Assembly: GCA_913053915.1 (NCBI GenBank)
Contig: CAJXGP010000064.1
Location: 1 to 8,265 of the forward strand
From: an uncultured Ignavibacteriales bacterium
Lineage (GTDB): Bacteria; Bacteroidota; Ignavibacteria; Ignavibacteriales; Ignavibacteriaceae
Direction: 5' to 3'
Length of the DNA stretch: 8,265 nt
Every line of letters begins with the position of its first letter. Position 1 is the first letter of the stretch. Positions 1 to 5,797 of this stretch are shown here, one piece after another. The translations under genes and the position numbers were made by a program. The notes beneath the pieces are model-generated. The model had not been told where the DNA came from, searched no databases, and was given only the letters and a program-made list of their open reading frames with translations.

Positions 1-123
1 TATTAAATCTTCAACTACTTCGTAGTTGCCGGATCTCGTATTCGTACTTTCTCTTCCCGGCATTTCATACAGAGTAATTTTAAATTGGACTACTTTGTAG
101 TCCGAAAACATTTTCATTTGCAT
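1..123 (-). CDS. possible partial CDS running off the left edge, unknown product
   Basis: An open frame of 41 codons reads leftward without a stop and leaves the window. Possible ATG starts are at 123, 117 and 111 (residues 1, 3 and 5), and the first upstream in-frame stop lies about 10 codons further up. No Shine-Dalgarno sequence precedes any of the three. The predicted peptide is soluble-looking and mixed in charge (it includes the stretch ITLYEMPGRESTNTRSGNYE), with no motif that I recognise. The sense strand is purine-rich between 1 and 70, as in real coding sequence. Against it: two perfect hairpins (12-28 and 87-103) lie inside it, so the same bases may be an extragenic palindromic repeat rather than a gene. 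If coding, the hairpins encode NYEVV and DYKVV exactly 25 codons apart. It lies downstream of the kor terminator and would need its own promoter. Confidence 0.3.
   Translation of the reverse strand, partial: MQMKMFSDYKVVQFKITLYEMPGRESTNTRSGNYEVVEDLI
12..28. repeat. perfect short hairpin, copy 1
   Basis: CAACTAC-TTC-GTAGTTG forms a 7-bp perfect stem with a 3-base loop. It shares the core ACTACTTYGTAGT with the hairpin at 87-103. There is no T-run on either side, so it is not an intrinsic terminator. It overlaps the doubtful minus-strand frame at 1-123. Confidence 0.6.
87..103. repeat. perfect short hairpin, copy 2
   Basis: GGACTAC-TTT-GTAGTCC forms a 7-bp perfect stem with a 3-base loop. Compared with 12-28 the two outermost base pairs differ on both arms (C-G and A-T become G-C and G-C), so pairing is kept although the sequence changed. 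The copies are 75 bases apart. Confidence 0.6.
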
Positions 124-274
124 AAAACTTAAAATGTTCAACTTAACTCAACGATATTGCCGTTGCAGGCTGTTATTCTTTCTGAAGACGAAAAGTAAAG
201 CAAGTTAATTTTCAAATAGTTTGTTGTATCGGTTATTGTGAATTATTGTTTGATTAGAAATTAGAAAGATTAAA

Positions 275-341
275 TCAACCCCGTTAGATAATCATAATAA
301 GTTTTTATCATTTTTTAAAATAATGTATCTAACAGGGTCAA
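275..341. repeat. short inverted-repeat element with flanking TCAA direct repeats (MITE-like?)
   Basis: CCCCGTTAGATA (279-290) and TATCTAACAGGG (326-337) are inverted repeats with one mismatch (C282 against A334), enclosing 35 AT-rich bases. The element is flanked on both sides by TCAA (275-278 and 338-341), as a 4-bp target duplication would be. No T-run follows the stem on either strand, which argues against an intrinsic terminator. At 59 bp it is short for a miniature transposable element, and 4-bp repeats can arise by chance. It could instead be a structured 3' region or a regulatory dyad. Confidence 0.35.
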
Positions 342-382
342 TTAGTAATTATACTATCTTTCCCTGCACATTAAAAATATTA

Positions 383-406
383 TCCGGTCATTTTTTTTGA
401 ACCGGA
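383..406 (-). terminator. possible weak second terminator of korAB
   Basis: TCCGGT (383-388) pairs with ACCGGA (401-406), and CA/TG can pair further inside. On the minus strand the stem is followed by a short T-containing run (about 374-380). It lies just beyond the strong terminator at 429-459 and would be a backup at most. The homopolymer here sits in the loop, not after the stem, which makes it a poor terminator. Confidence 0.25.
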
Positions 407-428
407 ATTACTTGAGTTTCTATTGAAC

Positions 429-459
429 AAAAAAAATGAGCTGCATAAGAACAGCTCAT
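429..459 (-). terminator. intrinsic terminator of the korAB operon
   Basis: On the minus strand ATGAGCTG (459-452) pairs perfectly with CAGCTCAT (443-436) across an 8-base loop and is followed at once by a run of about eight T (436-429). It begins 34 bases after the korB stop codon. Stem, loop and T-run are those of a classic rho-independent terminator, reading in the kor direction. Confidence 0.85.
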
Positions 460-493
460 AATTTATACAAAAAGGAATAATATGGAATTTAAT

Positions 494-1666
494 TTAATTC
501 ACTTCCCAAGTATTTCCGTTGAATAACACTTTATCCAGAACACCTTCCCCTTTCATTTTCTTAACTTGTTTGATTTGTTCTTCAAGGTTTTCATCGTACG
601 TAGGTTTGTTAATTTCTCTAAAAACTCCAACCGGAGTAGGCAGGTTATTATCCTCCGCCATGTGAGAGAGCAAAGTTGCTAAAAGCGGGCTTTCGGCATA
701 TTCATCATGGACAACCAAATCCTCAACCCTATGTTTTCCTTCACCAACTTCAACTATCGCCAGTTTATCACCGTCCAAAATAATACCTTTATCTTTATTA
801 TTCCCAAATAACATCGGTTTGCCATGTTCTAAAATCAATTGATTATCCGCCTTCGTTTCTTTTCCCGTAAGGGCAGCATGTGTTTTATCATTAAAGATGA
901 CACAGTTTTGTAAAATCTCTATCACAGACATTCCTCGATGTTGTTCTGCTGGTTTGCCATGTTCCAGATAAATAACATTTTCATTCCGTGTTTTTTTAAT
1001 CATCAATTTATCAAAAGCACCGTCATTGAAAATAACACAGTTTTGATAAATTTCAATAAAAGCAATACCCTTATGAGTGGCAGCTCTTCTAATCATCTGT
1101 TTCAAATGTTTTGCATCACTATCAAATGTCCGAGCTATAAAAGTTGCTTCTGCACCAAGCGCTAAGGAGATAGGATTAAAAGGATAATCAATGCTTCCAT
1201 AAGGCGTAGTTTTGGTAATTTTCCCTTTTTCCGAAGTCGGGGAATACTGTCCTTTTGTTAAACCATAAATCCTATTATTAAAGAGCAAAATTTTTAAACC
1301 CATGTTTTTTCTCCATGCATGAAAAAAATGGTTACCGCCAATACTTAACAGATCGCCGTCACCGGCAGCAACCCAAACCGATAGATCCGGTCTGCTGATT
1401 TTAACGCCGGTAGCGATAGCCGGCGCTCTGCCGTGTATTCCGTGAAATCCGTATGTGCTCATATAGTAAGGAAATCGAGATGAACAACCGATACCGGAAA
1501 TCCAAATAATTTGTTCCTTTTTTATTCCAATTAATTCCGGAAGTGTTCTCTGAGTTTGAGCAAGTATTGAATAATCACCGCAACCTGGGCACCATCTTAC
1601 GTCTTGCTTGCTTGCAAAGTCTTTTGCCTTTAATTTAATTTCTTCTACTTCAATATTTTCAGCCAT
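494..1666 (-). CDS. korB: 2-oxoglutarate:ferredoxin oxidoreductase, beta subunit, with internal duplication
   Basis: This is the TPP- and [4Fe-4S]-binding subunit of a 2-oxoacid:ferredoxin oxidoreductase, converting 2-oxoglutarate, CoA and oxidised ferredoxin to succinyl-CoA, CO2 and reduced ferredoxin in the cytoplasm. Numbering from the ATG at 1666 gives 390 residues. WCPGCGD supplies C26 and C29, GIGCSSR supplies C61; the TPP/Mg motif is GDGD 102-105 with NN 130-131, followed by YGLTKGQYSPTS 134-145. The start at 1666 is preferred because GGAGG (1675-1679) lies 8 bases upstream and the ATG follows the korA stop after one base; an upstream start at 1690 would add 8 residues but lacks this spacing. 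Oddity: residues 199-239 and 244-284 are a tandem duplication, each copy holding the QNCVIFND motif (C210 and C255), making the protein about 45 residues longer than the usual 340-350. Substrate choice is inferred from family resemblance. Confidence 0.95.
   Translation of the reverse strand: MAENIEVEEIKLKAKDFASKQDVRWCPGCGDYSILAQTQRTLPELIGIKKEQIIWISGIGCSSRFPYYMSTYGFHGIHGRAPAIATGVKISRPDLSVWVAAGDGDLLSIGGNHFFHAWRKNMGLKILLFNNRIYGLTKGQYSPTSEKGKITKTTPYGSIDYPFNPISLALGAEATFIARTFDSDAKHLKQMIRRAATHKGIAFIEIYQNCVIFNDGAFDKLMIKKTRNENVIYLEHGKPAEQHRGMSVIEILQNCVIFNDKTHAALTGKETKADNQLILEHGKPMLFGNNKDKGIILDGDKLAIVEVGEGKHRVEDLVVHDEYAESPLLATLLSHMAEDNNLPTPVGVFREINKPTYDENLEEQIKQVKKMKGEGVLDKVLFNGNTWEVN
815..937 (-). repeat. 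korB internal repeat, copy 2 (residues 244-284)
   Basis: This 123-base segment encodes 41 residues aligning without gaps to copy 1 at 950-1072, offset by exactly 135 bases. Counting directly, 22 of 41 residues are identical, including all of QNCVIFND and LEHGKP. Its right-hand part (HAALTGKETKADNQLILEHG, residues 263-282) runs smoothly into the normal downstream sequence (MLFGNNKDKGI), so it looks like the complete copy. It contains C255. Confidence 0.9.
950..1072 (-). repeat. korB internal repeat, copy 1 (residues 199-239)
   Basis: This segment joins smoothly to normal upstream KorB sequence (RRAATHKGIAFIEIYQNC) and contains C210. After its LEHGKP it has only four linker residues (AEQH) before copy 2 begins. 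DNA runs identical to copy 2 include 14 bases at 951-964 (against 816-829) and 11 bases at 1035-1045 (against 900-910); elsewhere the copies have diverged strongly, so the duplication is not recent. Confidence 0.9.
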
Positions 1667-1667
1667 T

Positions 1668-3506
1668 TCAATTTCCTCCGAGAATTTCAATTATTTTATT
1701 TTTAATATCAGCTATCTTAAAAGGTAATCCTCTTACCAGATTAAACTGAATAATCGGTATTAAAAACTCACTTCTCAATATTCTACTTAATTGTCCAAGA
1801 TTAATTTCAGGTACTAAAATTTTATCGAAATTATTCAGCACTTCTACGGTATTTTTGGGCAGTGGATTTAAATATTTAAGATGAGCTTGAGAGACATTGT
1901 AGCCTTCTTTTCCGGCTTTTAAGACGGCTTCCGTAATCGCACCATAAGTACCTCCCCAACCAATAACCAACAACTCACCTTTTTGATCGCCGATTACTTT
2001 AAGATCCGGAATATCATTTTCAATATTTTTAATTTTCCGCGCCCTTAAAGTAACCATTTCATGATGATTATCAGGATCATAGCAAACATCCCCCGTAATG
2101 TTTGCTTTCTCCAATCCGCCAATACGATGCTCCAATCCCGGTGTTCCAAGTTTTACCCAAGGACGCGCTAAATTATTATCTCTTAAATAAGGAGCAAATC
2201 CTTCCTTTTCTGTTCTGAACTTAACGTAAATATCGGGTAATTCACTTTCATGTGGAATTTTCCAAGGTTCCGAACCGTTAGCTAGATAACCATCTGTTAA
2301 TAGAATAACGGGAGTCATATATTTAATAGCAATTCTAGATGCTTCAATTGCCATGTTAAAACAATCACTTGGTGTAGAAGCAGCTATAACAGCAACAGGT
2401 GCTTCGCCGTTTCTACCATAAACGGCTTGTAACAAATCTGCTTGTTCTGTTTTTGTCGGTAAACCAGTACTCGGACCGCCACGTTGTACATCCACAATTA
2501 CAAGTGGAAGTTCCGTCATCACTGCTAGCCCAATAGCCTCGGTTTTTAAAGCCAATCCCGGACCGCTGGTAGTTGTCATTGCTAAATTACCTGCAAAAGA
2601 AGCGCCGATAGCCGACGTAATACCTGCAATTTCATCTTCCGCTTGGAATGTTTTTACACTAAAGTTTTTATAAATACTTAAATATTGTAAAATTTCGGAG
2701 GCAGGTGTAATAGGATATGATCCGAGATATAAAGGTAAATCACTTTTAACCGAAGCCGCCAAGAAACCTAAAGCCGTGGCTTCATTACCGGAAATATTTC
2801 GATATATACCTTTAGGTAATTTTGCAGGTTTTATTTTGTATCGAGTAGTAAAAATTTCTGTATTTTCACCAAAGTAATAACCTGATTTAAGAGCTTTTTC
2901 ATTAGCATCTATAAATTCAGGTTTATTTTTAAATTTTACTTTTATCCAATCTACCGTTGGTTCCATAGGCCTATTGTATAACCAATACATTATTCCTAAT
3001 GCAAAGAAGTTTTTACATCGAGATACATCTTTTGGTGATAAAGATGAGCCCTCCAATGCTTTCGCTGTTAGTGAACTGATGGGAACTTGATAGACATGGT
3101 ATCCTTTTAATTCGCCGTTTTCCAACGGATTATTTTCATATTTTGCTAATGATAAATTTTTGGAATTGAAAGAATTGATATTAACTATTATTGTAGCACC
3201 GGGTTTTAATTCAGGTAAATTCTTTTTAAGAGCTGCCGGATTCATAGCAATTAATACATCAGGACTATCACCCGGTGTGTGAACATCCATATCTGCAAAA
3301 TGCAATTGAAATCCGCTAACTCCATACAATGTTCCCGCTGGAGCTCTTATTTCTGCAGGATAATCCGGAAGCGTATTCAAATCATTACCTACTACTGCCG
3401 TAGTATTACTGAACTGACTTCCTGTCAATTGCATTCCGTCACCTGAGTCTCCGGCAAATCTTACCGTTAATTCATCTATATTTTGAATTTCTTTTTCTTT
3501 TAACAT
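1668..3506 (-). CDS. korA: 2-oxoglutarate:ferredoxin oxidoreductase, fused gamma-alpha subunit
   Basis: Large subunit of the KorAB 2-oxoacid:ferredoxin oxidoreductase; works with KorB encoded immediately downstream. Numbered from the ATG at 3506 (612 residues): the N-terminal gamma (CoA-contacting) domain covers about 14-215 and has AGDSGDGMQLTG near residue 18; the pyrimidine-binding alpha domain begins near 235 with YPITP 264-268, EDEIAGI 290-296, TSGPG 313-317 and RGGPSTGLPTKTEQ 342-355; domain II occupies about 500-612. The gamma-alpha fusion without ferredoxin-like or extra [4Fe-4S] domains is typical of two-subunit KorAB enzymes, which use an external ferredoxin. A TTG at 3518 in frame would add four residues; ATG is preferred, although no clear Shine-Dalgarno precedes either. 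All family motifs are intact. 2-oxoglutarate rather than pyruvate as the main substrate is inferred from the KorA/KorB pair. The gene may serve an oxidative or a reductive TCA cycle. Confidence 0.95.
   Translation of the reverse strand: MLKEKEIQNIDELTVRFAGDSGDGMQLTGSQFSNTTAVVGNDLNTLPDYPAEIRAPAGTLYGVSGFQLHFADMDVHTPGDSPDVLIAMNPAALKKNLPELKPGATIIVNINSFNSKNLSLAKYENNPLENGELKGYHVYQVPISSLTAKALEGSSLSPKDVSRCKNFFALGIMYWLYNRPMEPTVDWIKVKFKNKPEFIDANEKALKSGYYFGENTEIFTTRYKIKPAKLPKGIYRNISGNEATALGFLAASVKSDLPLYLGSYPITPASEILQYLSIYKNFSVKTFQAEDEIAGITSAIGASFAGNLAMTTTSGPGLALKTEAIGLAVMTELPLVIVDVQRGGPSTGLPTKTEQADLLQAVYGRNGEAPVAVIAASTPSDCFNMAIEASRIAIKYMTPVILLTDGYLANGSEPWKIPHESELPDIYVKFRTEKEGFAPYLRDNNLARPWVKLGTPGLEHRIGGLEKANITGDVCYDPDNHHEMVTLRARKIKNIENDIPDLKVIGDQKGELLVIGWGGTYGAITEAVLKAGKEGYNVSQAHLKYLNPLPKNTVEVLNNFDKILVPEINLGQLSRILRSEFLIPIIQFNLVRGLPFKIADIKNKIIEILGGN
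1675..1679 (-). promoter_or_regulatory. korB Shine-Dalgarno inside korA
   Basis: GGAGG on the minus strand forms most of the two Gly codons near the korA C-terminus and lies 8 bases before the korB ATG. With the korA stop one base before that ATG, translation of the two subunits is probably coupled, which suits a 1:1 complex. Confidence 0.8.
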
Positions 3507-3936
3507 TTTAATACTCAACTATTTTGTTATTTTTACTCAAATACGTAATAAAAAATCATAAACCGTGCCATATTTTTTTATTTATTCGGTTTTTATTTCT
3601 TACTATTCTCAAACACCATTTCTGCGATTAATGGGCTTTGGAATCACATTTCCTTTCTTTAAAAATATTTTCAATTCTTAATTTTAAAAAAGTGCTTATC
3701 TAAATTAAGAAATTTTTATAACTTTCTTAAATTTTTATCTGTGAGCTATGGCTAAAAAATGTATTTTAAGGTTCTCGAATTGTAAATATTGACAAAAATC
3801 AAAACTATTTTATGTGTTTATATTTTCAATTATGCTTGTGTTTATAATAAAAGCCTAACTCTATCAAATATTTATTTACTTTACTCAGAAAATCAATTCC
3901 TTGTTTTCTCGACAACTTCATGTTTTTAAACTTTAA
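3507..3936. other. AT-rich intergenic region between dsbD and korA
   Basis: This holds the 3' trailer of dsbD and must hold the korAB promoter, but I cannot place a convincing promoter or a dsbD terminator. There are AT-only dyads: TTCTTAATTT (3675-3684) pairs with AAATTAAGAA (3702-3711), and TTAAGAAA (3705-3712) can pair instead with TTTCTTAA (3723-3730), so alternative folds exist. A 6-bp dyad AAACCG/CGGTTT lies at 3560-3592. One short open frame (3826-3921, minus) is listed separately. No gene remnant with a recognisable family is seen. Confidence 0.5.
3826..3921 (-). CDS. doubtful 31-residue open frame after dsbD
   Basis: ATG at 3921 to TGA at 3826-3828 gives 31 codons, 15 bases after the dsbD stop. 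The peptide begins MKLSRKQGIDFLSKVNKY and ends rich in Tyr, Lys and His; it is basic and could form an amphipathic helix. There is no Shine-Dalgarno, and I recognise no family. It could be a genuine small protein, the stump of a decayed gene, or chance. It is listed because its codon pattern looks more protein-like than the surrounding sequence. Confidence 0.2.
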   Translation of the reverse strand: MKLSRKQGIDFLSKVNKYLIELGFYYKHKHN

Positions 3937-5763
3937 TCATTCAATTTGATTTAACAATTTATAAAACTTTTTCGGACCGATATACCCAATGATCCGTTTT
4001 GTTTCATGACCTTTAGAATTCAATATTAAAATAGTTGGAACACCTAAAATTTTATATTTTTGTCGTAACTGTTCAACTTGCTGAGAGAGTGATTTTGTCA
4101 TATCGGCTCTGAGAGTTGAAAATCTTCTTGATAAAGCAATTACTTTGGGATCGGAAAATGTAGTTGCATCAAGTTCTTTACAAGGGATACACCAGTCGGC
4201 AGAAAAGTCAATTATTATCGCTTTATGTTCTTTCAGTTCAGTACTTAATAAGTTTTCAGAATAAGGTTTCCAATTTATAGAATTTTTTTGTGAAGGTATT
4301 ATGAAATAAACTGCAATAGCTATTATAATCAATGAAAATACGATTTTAGATATTTTGAAACCTCTTACTTTATCACCCAATTTTGCAAATAATAAAAGAT
4401 AGATTCCAACCAAAATCATATAAATTGGAAGTACAATTCCAGATATAGACTTAGGTAAAAGCGGTAATATATAATAAAGTGCCATACCGAGAATTATAAA
4501 ACCAAATATATGTTTAACTGTTTCCATCCATTCGCCGGATTTAGGAAGATTTTTAATTTTACCTGAAAAAATAGATAAAAACAAATATGGCAATCCCATT
4601 CCCAAAGCTAGGATAAAGAATACAAGGAATCCATAATAAGGGTTCCCTATAGTTGCAACGTAAGTAACCAGACCTAGTACAAAAGGCGCAATACACGGAG
4701 CAGCCACAATACCGGTAGTAAGACCCATAAAAACGGCGCCGTAATATCCCCTTTTAGTGCCGCCTGCTTTTGCAACCCATGAATCGGGAAGTTTAAATTC
4801 ATAAACACCAAACATACTGAGAGATAAAGCGACAAAAATAAGAGCAATAAAGATTATTACAAAAGTACTCTGCATTATAGAACCGAAAAACGCACCGCTT
4901 AATGCCGTAATTACTCCGATTATTGAATAAGTAATCGCAAGCCCTATAACGAACAAAAGTCCCATTAAAAAAAGTTTATGTGTCTTCCCCTCACTTTGTC
5001 CTCCGAAATATCCGATTGTGATTGGAATTAATGGATATACACAAGGAGTGAGATTTAAAGCTAATCCTCCTATGAAAATTAGGAGCAATCCTAAAAATAG
5101 TCCACTATGTTCTAACCTGGAAGTAACTGTATTACTTGATTCGGATATGCTGCTGGTAACTCCGGAATAACTTAAATTAATTTTATTAAAAATATCTTGA
5201 TTTATTTCGTTAATAACTGCTTTCTTTCCTCCGACTACAACTGATATTGTATCTTCAACTAATGTAGGCGGCAAGCATGATAAATTATTGCATGCCTGAT
5301 AATCTAGTTTAACAATCAACGGATATGTGCCGGGTTTTATATTTTTAGTAACATTAACTAAGGCGCCTATGATAAATTTTCCCTTCCACACAGAAAGAGG
5401 TTTTTCGGAAAAACTTAATTTAATATCCTTTGCTTCAGGATAAACTATTTTTTTTATATTAAATCCAAAAGATGTATCGACGGATAATTTGGTAGGAATT
5501 AAAAATTTTTCTTTCGGTTTGTTAGAATTTATATGCCAGTTTTCGGCAACATTTCCTTCAACAGCTAATTTAAATTCGCTTCCGGGAATAATTTTATCTA
5601 AAGATTTAAATAATTTTATTTTTACAATATCTTTATGTACGCCAAAATGTACACCAAATTGTGCCATTAATATTTGTGAACCGAAAATAAAGAATAAAGC
5701 AGTTATTAATAAAATTTTCGAAGAATTTTTAAATATTTTTTTTATTGCCATTATATTTTTCAT
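3937..5763 (-). CDS. dsbD: thiol:disulfide interchange protein DsbD (full length)
   Basis: Inner-membrane protein that carries electrons from cytoplasmic thioredoxin to periplasmic thiol partners, used for disulfide isomerisation and cytochrome c maturation. It is 608 residues with the full three-part layout. A signal peptide covers about 1-35 (basic start, hydrophobic 17-32, MAQ before the cut). The periplasmic alpha domain spans about 40-180 with the C158/C163 pair in QACNNLSC. The membrane beta domain, about 220-490, has eight likely helices and conserved cysteines C241 (LTPCVYP) and C357 (APCIAP). The periplasmic thioredoxin-like gamma domain, about 495-608, has WCIPC (C525, C528) and cis-Pro P576. 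All six redox cysteines are present, so it should be active. The start is ATG 5763; ATG 5751 is an alternative, and neither has a Shine-Dalgarno. A 12-base tandem duplication (5635-5658) gives FGVHFGVH at the mature N-terminus. It lies 34 bases after nadE and is probably co-transcribed with it. Confidence 0.95.
   Translation of the reverse strand: MKNIMAIKKIFKNSSKILLITALFFIFGSQILMAQFGVHFGVHKDIVKIKLFKSLDKIIPGSEFKLAVEGNVAENWHINSNKPKEKFLIPTKLSVDTSFGFNIKKIVYPEAKDIKLSFSEKPLSVWKGKFIIGALVNVTKNIKPGTYPLIVKLDYQACNNLSCLPPTLVEDTISVVVGGKKAVINEINQDIFNKINLSYSGVTSSISESSNTVTSRLEHSGLFLGLLLIFIGGLALNLTPCVYPLIPITIGYFGGQSEGKTHKLFLMGLLFVIGLAITYSIIGVITALSGAFFGSIMQSTFVIIFIALIFVALSLSMFGVYEFKLPDSWVAKAGGTKRGYYGAVFMGLTTGIVAAPCIAPFVLGLVTYVATIGNPYYGFLVFFILALGMGLPYLFLSIFSGKIKNLPKSGEWMETVKHIFGFIILGMALYYILPLLPKSISGIVLPIYMILVGIYLLLFAKLGDKVRGFKISKIVFSLIIIAIAVYFIIPSQKNSINWKPYSENLLSTELKEHKAIIIDFSADWCIPCKELDATTFSDPKVIALSRRFSTLRADMTKSLSQQVEQLRQKYKILGVPTILILNSKGHETKRIIGYIGPKKFYKLLNQIE
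5635..5658 (-). repeat. 12-bp tandem repeat in dsbD
   Basis: Two consecutive 12-base units differing at one base encode FGVH twice (residues 36-43), immediately after the predicted signal peptidase cut. A small in-frame slippage duplication is the simplest reading. Confidence 0.7.
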
Positions 5764-5797
5764 TATTACTCATAAAATTTATTTGGACTTAACATTT

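Larger units (their letters stand above)
124..493. other. non-coding stretch downstream of korB
   Basis: No convincing gene lies here. It holds, from right to left in the direction of kor transcription: the korAB intrinsic terminator (429-459); a second dyad at 383-406 that might act as a weak backup terminator; and a short element with inverted repeats and 4-base flanking direct repeats (275-341). A minor 5-bp stem lies at 149-165 (CAACG/CGTTG). The stretch 166-274 shows nothing I can name. Confidence 0.6.

Noticed and set aside
278..338. Intrinsic terminator reading
   Set aside because: The 35-base loop is long and no T-run follows the stem on either strand; the kor terminator is clearly at 429-459.
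938..1165. Plus-strand open frame of 75 codons
   Set aside because: It lies wholly antisense to korB, has no recognisable motif and no ribosome binding site; the korB frame is strongly supported by family motifs.
3560..3592. AAACCG/CGGTTT dyad as a terminator
   Set aside because: The stem is only 6 bp with a loop over 20 bases, and no plus-strand gene precedes it.
3675..3730. Mutually complementary AT-only repeats as a riboswitch or attenuator for korA
   Set aside because: The stems contain almost no G-C pairs, lie about 170 bases or more before korA, and match no riboswitch that I know; low-complexity sequence explains them.
3789..3817. TTGACA on the plus strand followed about 16 bases later by TATGTG, as a promoter
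   Set aside because: It would drive transcription only into the antisense strand of dsbD, the -10 match is weak, and such matches are expected by chance in AT-rich DNA.
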